NCBI GenBank assembly: GCA_903953145.1
Contig: CAJBIL010000496.1
Span: forward strand, 1-5,300
Reading direction: 5' to 3'
Source: an uncultured beta proteobacterium
GTDB taxonomy: Bacteria > Pseudomonadota > Gammaproteobacteria > Burkholderiales > Rhodocyclaceae
Length of the DNA: 5,300 nt
Shown piece by piece: positions 1 through 4,958 of the stretch; within the stretch, counting starts at the first letter, position 1, and each line of letters starts with the position of its first letter. Under the pieces are notes generated by a model. That model saw nothing but the letters and a program-made list of their open reading frames with translations. It had not been told where the DNA came from and made no database searches. A program made the translations under genes and the position numbers.

Positions 1-380
1 ATGCCGGGGCAATGGCGGTGCATGGCCTGACGCCTGAATTTCTGGCCGACAAGCCCACCTTTCGCGAGATTGCCGCTGAATTGGTCGATTTCATCAGAGA
101 GGCCGAACTCATTATCCATAACGCGCCTTTCGATGCCCGCTTTCTCAATTTCGAGCTGAACCTTTTGGGCATGCCGACGCTTGAGGAAATCAGCAACGGC
201 ATCGTTGACACGCTGAAGTTGGCGAAGAAAATGCGGCCACGCCGCAAGAACTCTCTTGATGCGCTCTGCGCCGAATATGGTGTTGATAGTTCCAGCCGCC
301 AACTCCACGGAGCGCTGCTCGATGCCGAATTGCTGGCCGAGGTCTATTTGGCGATGACCCATAATCAGAACAGCAATTGA
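1..380 (+). CDS. dnaQ: DNA polymerase III epsilon subunit (3'-5' proofreading exonuclease), 5'-partial, short C-terminus
   Basis: This is the 3' part of a DnaQ gene; the reading frame is open at the left edge, with the first full codon at base 3, so the start and exonuclease motif I (DxE) lie outside. The stretch AVHGLTPEFLADKPTF is typical of bacterial epsilon. Motif II is seen as HNAPFDARF with its Asp codon at 132-134. Motif III is seen as LHGALLDAELLAEVY with the catalytic His at 306-308 and Asp at 321-323. The enzyme removes misincorporated 3' nucleotides within the Pol III core. The frame stops (TGA, 378-380) about eleven residues after motif III. E. coli DnaQ (243 residues) continues for roughly 55-60 more residues, a linker plus the segment that binds the alpha subunit. 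Thus the exonuclease domain appears whole but the polymerase-binding tail is absent. It could be a truncated dnaQ or a paralogue limited to the exonuclease domain. The family call is secure. Confidence 0.93.
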   Translation, partial: AGAMAVHGLTPEFLADKPTFREIAAELVDFIREAELIIHNAPFDARFLNFELNLLGMPTLEEISNGIVDTLKLAKKMRPRRKNSLDALCAEYGVDSSSRQLHGALLDAELLAEVYLAMTHNQNSN

Positions 381-408
381 CCGTATAAACTGCTACCAAT
401 GGCTCACG

Positions 409-413
409 AGGAG
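409..413 (+). promoter_or_regulatory. Shine-Dalgarno site that fixes the DUF4160 start
   Basis: AGGAG lies nine bases before the ATG at 423. The in-frame ATG at 399 is upstream of this site and has no such signal, so 423 is preferred. Starting there also gives the usual DUF4160 N-terminus, MPIISMFYGI. Confidence 0.7.
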
Positions 414-422
414 AACAACACC

Positions 423-689
423 ATGCCCATCATTTCCATGTTCTACGGCATCATCATTCGTCTGTACCTGATCGACAACCAGCGCCACAACCTGCCGCAC
501 ATTCACGGAAAATACGCCGAGTTCGAGGCGTCCATTGGTCTCGGAGACGGTGAGATTCTTGCCGGTAATTTGCCCCGCAAGCAATTACGGCTGGTGCAGG
601 CGTGGATAGAACTCCATCGCGACGAACTCATGGCAGACTGGGAACTCGCCGTCAGTGGCGAGAGCCCCTACAAAATTGCACCGCTGTGA
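423..689 (+). CDS. DUF4160 domain protein
   Basis: The product is 88 residues long and matches the DUF4160 family over its whole length: an N-terminal MPIISMFYGIIIRLY strand region, a His-rich LPHIHGKYAEFEA motif, and a C-terminal helix with the pattern RLVQAWIELHRDELMADW. There is no signal peptide or membrane segment, so it should be cytoplasmic. Its biochemical function is not established to my knowledge. The clustered histidines could suggest metal or nucleic-acid binding, but this is speculation. The DUF2442 gene follows after seven bases, and the two families are often found side by side in bacterial genomes (recalled, not computed here). That arrangement has led to the idea of a toxin-antitoxin-like pair, which this sequence cannot prove. 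A few extra residues would be added if the ATG at 399 were used. Confidence 0.85.
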   Translation: MPIISMFYGIIIRLYLIDNQRHNLPHIHGKYAEFEASIGLGDGEILAGNLPRKQLRLVQAWIELHRDELMADWELAVSGESPYKIAPL

Positions 690-691
690 GG
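688..691 (+). promoter_or_regulatory. Shine-Dalgarno site of the DUF2442 gene
   Basis: GAGG overlaps the DUF4160 stop codon and sits five bases before the ATG at 697. This selects 697 over the earlier in-frame ATG at 655, which lies inside the DUF4160 gene and would add a 14-residue non-family leader. Confidence 0.6.
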
Positions 692-696
692 CCACC

Positions 697-978
697 ATGT
701 ATTGGGACGTGAAAACCGTTAAGCCGCTGCCAGATTTCCGCATTTATGTCGAAATCGAGAATGGGCGTAAGGGTATTTTTGACTTGAAACCCTATCTCGA
801 CCACGGCGTTTTTCGCGAACTTCGGGACATACATTATTTCAATCGGGTGGGCATTCTGTTTGGGGCGGTAACTTGGCCTAACGAACAGGACATCGCCCCG
901 GAAACCCTGTTGTCTGAAATGCTCCCTGTGGAATCGATCACAGAGTCAAGTCTCGCAATAACGCAAATCAAGAATTAA
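697..978 (+). CDS. DUF2442 domain protein
   Basis: The 93-residue product shows the DUF2442 pattern: VKTVKPLPDFRIYVEIENG at the N-terminus, then a FDLKPYLDHGVFRELRD core, then GAVTWPNEQDIAPETL. It is a small soluble protein with no transmembrane segment. DUF2442 is a small alpha/beta domain found alone or joined to helix-turn-helix domains; here it stands alone without a visible DNA-binding motif. It lies seven bases after the DUF4160 gene and nine bases before the transposase gene, so all three are probably on one transcript. A role as the partner (antitoxin or regulator) of the DUF4160 protein is inferred from neighbourhood only. Confidence 0.85.
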   Translation: MYWDVKTVKPLPDFRIYVEIENGRKGIFDLKPYLDHGVFRELRDIHYFNRVGILFGAVTWPNEQDIAPETLLSEMLPVESITESSLAITQIKN

Positions 979-987
979 AATCTACCC

Positions 988-1827
988 ATGACACGCCCAT
1001 TACGCATTGAACTGGCAGGCGGTTTGTATCACGTAACATCCCGTGGGGATCGGCGGGAGGCTATTTATTTCTGTGATGAAGACCGCCTGAAGTGGCTTGA
1101 ACTTCTCGGCGAGGTCTGTAAGCAATTTAACTGGCGCGCCCATGCCTGGTGCCAGATGAGCAACCACTACCATCTGGTCGTCGAGACGCCCGAACCCAAT
1201 TTGGCGCAGGGGATGCGGCAGTTGAACGGTGTCTATACGCAATACATCAATCGCGAGCATCAGCGCGTTGGTCATGTATTTCAGGGTCGATACAAAGCGG
1301 TAATCGTTGAGCGAGACGCTTACCTGCTCGAACTGGCTCGGTATGTGGTGCTCAACCCCGTCAGAGCGGGCATGGTGTCGTTACCCGGCGAATGGGCTTG
1401 GAGTTCATGGGCGGTAATGATGGGGCAAGCGCCGGCACCTGAGTGGTTTGAATCGAGCTGGTTGTTGCAGCAGTTTTCCAGTGATTTTCAGCGGGCGCGC
1501 AAGGCCTATGAAGATTTTGTGCGTGCGGGTATCGGGTTACCGAGCGTTTGGGGCGAGTTGTCCGGTCAGATTTATTTAGGCAGCGAGCAGTTCATCAGGA
1601 ATATGCAAGCAGGACTGTCAGATCAACTAGATAACAAGGAAATTCCACGCTTACAGCGTCGCCCGTTGGCTTTGCCGCTCGCCGATTATCAAGCGCAATA
1701 TCCTGATCGTGATAGCGCAATTCGTGCCGCGTTTGCCTCGGGGAACTATACCCAACCGCAAATCGCCACCCATTTTGGCGTGCATTACTCGACGGTGAGC
1801 AGAATTGTAAGAAGTGGGCGGGTCTGA
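988..1827 (+). CDS. REP-associated tyrosine transposase (RAYT), Y1/HUH family
   Basis: The 279-residue product is a Y1_Tnp (IS200-like, PF01797) transposase of the RAYT type. Such enzymes cut single-stranded DNA at hairpins and join the DNA to a tyrosine. In order: a start typical of the group (RPLRIELAGGLYHVTSRG), the HUH metal-binding motif HYH at residues 60-62 within MSNHYHLVV, the conserved GHVFQGRYKA block near 95-104, and RYVVLNPVRAG, whose Tyr119 is the probable nucleophile by analogy with E. coli TnpA-REP. A C-terminal helix-turn-helix-like segment (about 254-276, PQIATHFGVHYSTVSRI) is probably for DNA recognition. The gene appears intact, with every expected catalytic residue. No clear Shine-Dalgarno site precedes the ATG, nine bases after the DUF2442 stop, so low or coupled translation is likely. 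RAYTs are usually single-copy domesticated genes rather than self-spreading insertion sequences. Confidence 0.92.
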   Translation: MTRPLRIELAGGLYHVTSRGDRREAIYFCDEDRLKWLELLGEVCKQFNWRAHAWCQMSNHYHLVVETPEPNLAQGMRQLNGVYTQYINREHQRVGHVFQGRYKAVIVERDAYLLELARYVVLNPVRAGMVSLPGEWAWSSWAVMMGQAPAPEWFESSWLLQQFSSDFQRARKAYEDFVRAGIGLPSVWGELSGQIYLGSEQFIRNMQAGLSDQLDNKEIPRLQRRPLALPLADYQAQYPDRDSAIRAAFASGNYTQPQIATHFGVHYSTVSRIVRSGRV

Positions 1828-1862
1828 ATCAAGTAAAAATGCGTTAATGCAAGACCTGACCC
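1816..1862. repeat. Imperfect inverted repeat at the 3' end of the RAYT gene
   Basis: GGGTC at 1820-1824 can pair with GACCC at 1858-1862, or in a shifted register GGTCT at 1821-1825 with AGACC at 1852-1856 plus GGG with CCC. Between the arms sits TGCGTTAATGCA (1840-1851), a 12-base palindrome apart from one G/T position. The left arm overlaps the transposase stop codon. The segment AATGCAAGACCTGACCC resembles a sequence I recall next to many Y1_Tnp genes of this type in proteobacteria. It may be the hairpin end recognised by the transposase; no matching copy was found at the left end or elsewhere in the window. Confidence 0.45.
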
Positions 1863-1918
1863 TATTTTCCTTCGCTTCTGACGTAAACTATGCGCCTTCG
1901 AACAAGAAAGAAGCTGCC

Positions 1919-3202
1919 ATGTCCCGCCCCACGCTCAAAGTACCTTCCAAACCTGCGCTTGATGCCGATGCTGACACCCGGCCGTTTTCACGCAAGCCGG
2001 TACGTGCCGGTTTTACGGCCCCCAAGCAAACTGCTACACAACGCGCCAGCAGCAATGCCGCCAAAGCAGAGCGCCTGGCCGCTGCCGTAGAGAAGCCGTA
2101 CAAAACGAATCAACGACCGCGTGCGACGCCGCGCTTCAAGGATGATGCGCCTGCGCCCCGAGTACCCGCTCGCCCGGCCGAGCCGGCAAAAGCGGAGGAA
2201 GCCCGCCAGCCGCGTGAGGTGCGCACGCCAATGCCGCCCAAAACCTATCCCAAGCGCGGCATTGCCCGCAGCACCGGCGCCCGCGCGCTGCCCCCTGCCC
2301 GTTACGATGGCGCGCGTGATGAAGCGCGTGATGCTCAGCAACCGCGGCCACAGCCTGCGCCAAATCCCGCACCAAATCCTGCACCACTCAAACCGATTCC
2401 ACCACACCTTCAGGCACGCCGCGATACACCGCCCGAATCGAACGAAAGCCGCACACCACGCCGGTCGCAAAACGAGCCACCGCGCCTCGCCAAGCAGATC
2501 AGCGAAATGTGCCAGTGCTCACGGCGCGAAGCGGATGAATGGATCGAGAACGGCTGGGTGCGCGTTGATGGCGTTGTTGTGACAACGCTCGGCACGCGGG
2601 TGCATCCCAATGCCAAGATTGAGATCAAGGAAGAAGCGGGCAAACATCAAACCGAATGCGTCACCATCCTGCTCAACAAACCGCTCGACATGGCCTCGGG
2701 CAAAGCGGATGGCAGCGGTGAAGCCGCATTGCAGCTGATTCGCCCTGAAAATCGCTGGGCAGAAGATGAAACCCGGCAGAACTTCAAAGCGACGCATCTG
2801 CGCGGCCTGGCACTGGCCGGCAAGCTCGACCCCGAATCGACCGGCATGCTGGTCTTCACCCAGGAAGGCAGCGTTGCGCGGCGCATCACCGGCGACGATA
2901 CGCGACTGGAAAAAGAATACATGGTGCGCGTTGAAGGCGAGCTCACCCCCGAGGGCATGAAACAGCTTAACCACGGCCTGTCGCTCGACGACGTCAAGCT
3001 CAAGAAGGCACAGGTATCGTGGCAGAACGAGCAGCAACTACGCTTCGTTTTGCACGAAAGCAAAAAACGGCAAATTCAACGCATGTGCGAGCTGGTCGGT
3101 TTAACGGTTACCAGCATCAAACGCATCCGCATCGGCAGCGTCTCGCTCGGCAAGTTGCCGGCCGGGCAATGGCGTTATTTGCGTGAGGGCGAACGGTTTT
3201 AG
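1919..3202 (+). CDS. rluF: RsuA-family 23S rRNA pseudouridine synthase, RluF-like, with long N-terminal extension
   Basis: The 427-residue product has three parts. Residues 1 to about 188 are low-complexity, rich in Pro, Ala, Arg and Lys, and probably disordered. Residues 190-236 form an S4 RNA-binding domain (LAKQISEMCQCSRREADEWI). Residues 248 to about 420 form the pseudouridine synthase domain, with catalytic Asp304 in GKLDPESTGMLV and the closing motif RQIQRMCELVG (384-394). The motif and the SVSLGKLPAGQWRYL ending resemble E. coli RluF (290 residues), which modifies 23S rRNA U2604, more than RluB or RsuA; exact site specificity is not provable here. The usual Arg before Leu-Asp is Lys302. 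The ATG at 1919 follows the purine-rich AAGAAAGAAG; the frame runs upstream to a GTG at 1814, but that would overlap the transposase gene and translate its flank. E. coli RluF carries its basic tail at the C-terminus, so the N-terminal placement differs. Class call is firm; subtype moderately so. Confidence 0.88.
   Translation: MSRPTLKVPSKPALDADADTRPFSRKPVRAGFTAPKQTATQRASSNAAKAERLAAAVEKPYKTNQRPRATPRFKDDAPAPRVPARPAEPAKAEEARQPREVRTPMPPKTYPKRGIARSTGARALPPARYDGARDEARDAQQPRPQPAPNPAPNPAPLKPIPPHLQARRDTPPESNESRTPRRSQNEPPRLAKQISEMCQCSRREADEWIENGWVRVDGVVVTTLGTRVHPNAKIEIKEEAGKHQTECVTILLNKPLDMASGKADGSGEAALQLIRPENRWAEDETRQNFKATHLRGLALAGKLDPESTGMLVFTQEGSVARRITGDDTRLEKEYMVRVEGELTPEGMKQLNHGLSLDDVKLKKAQVSWQNEQQLRFVLHESKKRQIQRMCELVGLTVTSIKRIRIGSVSLGKLPAGQWRYLREGERF
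2357..2386 (+). repeat. Short in-frame tandem repeat (12-base unit, 2.5 copies)
   Basis: Two near-identical 12-base units (GCGCCAAATCCC and GCACCAAATCCT) plus a half copy encode APNP-APNP-AP in the disordered N-terminal part of the RluF-like protein. The copies differ only at third codon positions. It is a likely site of length variation among strains. Confidence 0.7.
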
Positions 3203-3231
3203 GGTGGCAGCGGTGCACAGCAATTGATCGG

Positions 3232-3239
3232 AAGGAGGT
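3232..3239 (+). promoter_or_regulatory. Near-consensus Shine-Dalgarno site of the antitoxin gene
   Basis: AAGGAGGT matches the 16S rRNA anti-Shine-Dalgarno sequence over eight bases and lies four bases before the ATG at 3244. It is the strongest ribosome-binding site in the window, fitting the need to make more antitoxin than toxin. The toxin start at 3450 has no comparable site. Confidence 0.8.
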
Positions 3240-3243
3240 CGGT

Positions 3244-3450
3244 ATGGGTAAGCACGAAATTATTGACATGGCTTTGCAGCTGAATGCGGCAGAACGCTAC
3301 GATGTAGTGGAAAAGATCATGCAAAGCCTGGATAAATCTGACGCTGAGATTGACCGGGTCTGGGCAGAGGAAGCATTGCAAAGAGCAAAAGCCTGTGACG
3401 AAGGACGCATGAAAACGCTGTCATTTGAAGAAGTTTTTGGCAACAAATAA
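3244..3450 (+). CDS. Addiction module antitoxin, PF09720/TIGR02574 type
   Basis: The 68-residue protein matches the family of small putative addiction-module antitoxins: an N-terminal helical part (MALQLNAAERYDVVEKIMQSLD), the characteristic IDRVWAEEALQRAKACDEG, and the short C-terminal FEEVFGNK that often ends in an EVF motif. It would bind and neutralise the ParE/RelE-like protein encoded next and is expected to be protease-sensitive. No clear ribbon-helix-helix or helix-turn-helix motif is visible. Its stop codon TAA shares its last A with the toxin ATG. The cassette lies 41 bases after the rluF stop; no terminator is seen between them, so transcription may come from rluF or from a promoter inside its 3' end. 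Confidence 0.88.
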   Translation: MGKHEIIDMALQLNAAERYDVVEKIMQSLDKSDAEIDRVWAEEALQRAKACDEGRMKTLSFEEVFGNK

Positions 3451-3749
3451 TGCGGATTCGCTTTTCTGAAATTGCCAATAGTGAATTGATTGATGCCTGC
3501 GATTGGTATGAGCAACAACAAGCGGGCTTGGGAGCAAGGTTCAGGAATGACGTGCGCGAAGCAACGCTGCGGATTGCGCGGTCACCACAGCTGTTTCCCA
3601 TTGAGAGGGAAGATGTTCGGCGTTACGTCATGAATCGTTTCCCCTATGCCTTGCGTTATGTATTACGCGATGAAGAGGTTTGGGTCATGGCGGTTTCGCA
3701 CCAGCATCGTCGTCCCGATTATTGGGTAGAACGAATCGTTAGCCAATGA
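3450..3749 (+). CDS. Type II toxin, ParE/RelE superfamily
   Basis: The 99-residue protein has the ParE/RelE fold signature (PF05016): an N-terminal strand (MRIRFSEIANSEL), a helical hairpin DWYEQQQAGLGARFRNDV (residues 18-35), a VRRYVMNRFPYALRYVL strand region (57-72) and the ending VWVMAVSHQHRRPDYWVERI. The last motif, AV.H..R.P.YW, is characteristic of the ParE-like branch often paired with PF09720 antitoxins. Members either block DNA gyrase (ParE) or cleave mRNA on the ribosome (RelE); the sequence does not decide, though the branch leans to ParE. The ATG overlaps the antitoxin stop by one base (TAATG) and has no strong ribosome-binding site of its own, implying coupled, lower translation. 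The protein appears full length and undamaged. Both genes of the pair are richer in A+T than ychJ and truC after them, which suggests horizontal acquisition. Confidence 0.9.
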   Translation: MRIRFSEIANSELIDACDWYEQQQAGLGARFRNDVREATLRIARSPQLFPIEREDVRRYVMNRFPYALRYVLRDEEVWVMAVSHQHRRPDYWVERIVSQ

Positions 3750-3780
3750 CAGGCATCGTGTACGCGTTGTTTATTGCTCA

Positions 3781-4212
3781 ATGAAGAAGCATCCCCCCAA
3801 TACAGAGTCAGCGCCCTGCCCCTGCGGCAGCCAGCAGCCCTACCCCCACTGCTGCGCCCCGCTGCACACCGGCACCGCCGCCCCAACGGCCGAAGCGCTG
3901 ATGCGCTCGCGCTACAGCGCCTACGTTCTGCTGCTTGAGCCTTACCTGCTGGCCACCTGGCACGCCAGCACCCGCCCCGCGCAGCTTGATCTGGCGGCAG
4001 AAGAAAAAACGCAATGGCTGGGGCTGGCGGTTAAGCGCCATGAAACAACGGGCGCTGACAGCGCGATTGTCGAATTTATCGCCCGTTACAAAATCGCCGG
4101 CCGGGCGCACCGGCTGCATGAAACCAGCCGCTTCCTGCTCGAAGAAGGTCGCTGGTATTACGTTGATGGTGACACAGGCGCCAACCAGCCAGCCAAGAGC
4201 GCAGCGCCTTGA
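3781..4212 (+). CDS. ychJ: YchJ family protein with N-terminal SEC-C zinc motif
   Basis: The 143-residue product belongs to the YchJ/UPF0225 family of unknown exact function. A SEC-C zinc-binding motif lies at the N-terminus (CPCGSQQPYPHCC; Cys13, Cys15, Cys24, Cys25). It is followed by the family hallmarks LMRSRYSAYVL (40-50), ATWHAS (58-63), QWLGLAV (78-84), VEFIARYK (97-104) and SRFLLEEGRWYYVDGD (116-131), an NTF2-like fold. E. coli YchJ carries a second SEC-C motif at its C-terminus; here the protein ends in an Ala/Pro-rich tail without cysteines. The start ATG has no evident Shine-Dalgarno site and lies 31 bases after the toxin stop. Its stop codon overlaps the truC TTG start (TTGA), so it is the first gene of a coupled three-gene run. 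Confidence 0.9.
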   Translation: MKKHPPNTESAPCPCGSQQPYPHCCAPLHTGTAAPTAEALMRSRYSAYVLLLEPYLLATWHASTRPAQLDLAAEEKTQWLGLAVKRHETTGADSAIVEFIARYKIAGRAHRLHETSRFLLEEGRWYYVDGDTGANQPAKSAAP

Positions 4213-4958
4213 GCGAGGCACTTGAAGTCATCTACCGCGACGAACATCTGATCGCCATCCACAAGCCCGCCGGCCTGCTGGTGCACCGCACGGTGCTTGA
4301 TCGCAACGAAACACGTTTTGCCGTGCAACTGCTGCGCGACCAGATCGGGCAATATGTTTATCCGGTGCATCGGCTCGACCGTGGCACCTCGGGCGTGCTG
4401 CTCTTTGCGCTCGACAAGGAAATCGGCAAACTGCTCAGTGGGCAGTTTGAGGCGCAGCAGGTCGACAAAACCTACCTCGCCGTGGTGCGTGGCCATCCGC
4501 CCGAAGCCGGCAGTATTGATCATGCATTAACGCGGCAATACGACGACTACGAGTTCCGCGCGGCCAATGCCAGCGCCGAGGCGCAAGCTGCACTCACCCA
4601 CTACCGGCGCCTCGCCGTGACCGAGTTGCCGTATCAGGTCGACATCTACCCGACCAGCCGCTACGCGCTGCTCGAACTCAAACCACACACCGGGCGCCGG
4701 CATCAGCTACGCCGCCATCTCAAGCATCTCGCGCACCCGATCATTGGCGACGCGACCTACGGCAAGGGTCGCCATAACCGGCTTTTTCAGGAACTATTCG
4801 GCTGCCGGCGCATGCTGCTGGCCTGCCTTGAGATGCGCCTGACACACCCGGTGAGCGGCTTGCCACTGTGCCTCTCAGCGCCGCTGGCAGATGATTTTGT
4901 CTCCGTGCTGGGCGGCCTCGGCTGGGTTTCGGCAAACCCCCAAAAGGAATACTCGTGA
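4209..4958 (+). CDS. truC: tRNA pseudouridine(65) synthase TruC
   Basis: The 249-residue product is a RluA-family pseudouridine synthase without an S4 domain, and it aligns closely in recall with E. coli TruC, which converts U65 to pseudouridine in the T-arm region of certain tRNAs. Seen in order: IYRDEHLIAIHKPAGLLVHR at 8-27, RDQIGQ at 43-48 as in TruC, HRLDRGTSGVLL with catalytic Asp57, PTSRYALLELKPHTG (148-162) and RRHQLRRHLKHLAHPIIGD (163-181). The start is TTG: no ATG exists near the N-terminus, homology begins within a few residues of it, and the TTG overlaps the ychJ stop as TTGA. No good ribosome-binding site is visible, so translation probably depends on ribosomes finishing ychJ. The stop overlaps the GTG of the next gene. 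It is a housekeeping enzyme acting in the cytoplasm. Confidence 0.94.
   Translation: MSEALEVIYRDEHLIAIHKPAGLLVHRTVLDRNETRFAVQLLRDQIGQYVYPVHRLDRGTSGVLLFALDKEIGKLLSGQFEAQQVDKTYLAVVRGHPPEAGSIDHALTRQYDDYEFRAANASAEAQAALTHYRRLAVTELPYQVDIYPTSRYALLELKPHTGRRHQLRRHLKHLAHPIIGDATYGKGRHNRLFQELFGCRRMLLACLEMRLTHPVSGLPLCLSAPLADDFVSVLGGLGWVSANPQKEYS
4944..4949 (+). promoter_or_regulatory. Shine-Dalgarno site supporting the GTG start at 4955
   Basis: AAGGAA lies inside the end of truC, five bases before the GTG, and supports it as the start of the flavoprotein gene. Confidence 0.6.

Noticed and set aside
377..400. Possible promoter before the DUF4160 gene (TTGACC at 377-382, TATAAA at 384-389)
   Set aside because: The two boxes are one base apart rather than about 17, and no -35-like box lies at the right distance before TATAAA.
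1814..1918. Extension of the RluF-like protein to the GTG at 1814
   Set aside because: It overlaps the transposase 3' end, translates the probable element flank and lacks a ribosome-binding site; the ATG at 1919 follows a purine-rich stretch.
1988..2582. Long open frames on both strands across the N-terminal part of rluF
   Set aside because: They are shadows of GC-rich, low-complexity coding sequence, with Arg/Ala-rich translations and no recognisable domain.
2519..3063. Minus-strand open frames opposite the catalytic part of rluF
   Set aside because: The plus strand encodes a clearly conserved enzyme here, and the reverse translations show no family features.
3750..3780. Terminator or promoter between the toxin gene and ychJ
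   Set aside because: The 31 bases hold no stem with a T-run and no properly spaced promoter boxes; ACGCGT is only a six-base palindrome.
4523..4533. 11-base inverted match to the near-palindrome at 1841-1851
   Set aside because: It lies within conserved truC coding sequence, and a few 11-base matches are expected by chance in a window of this size.
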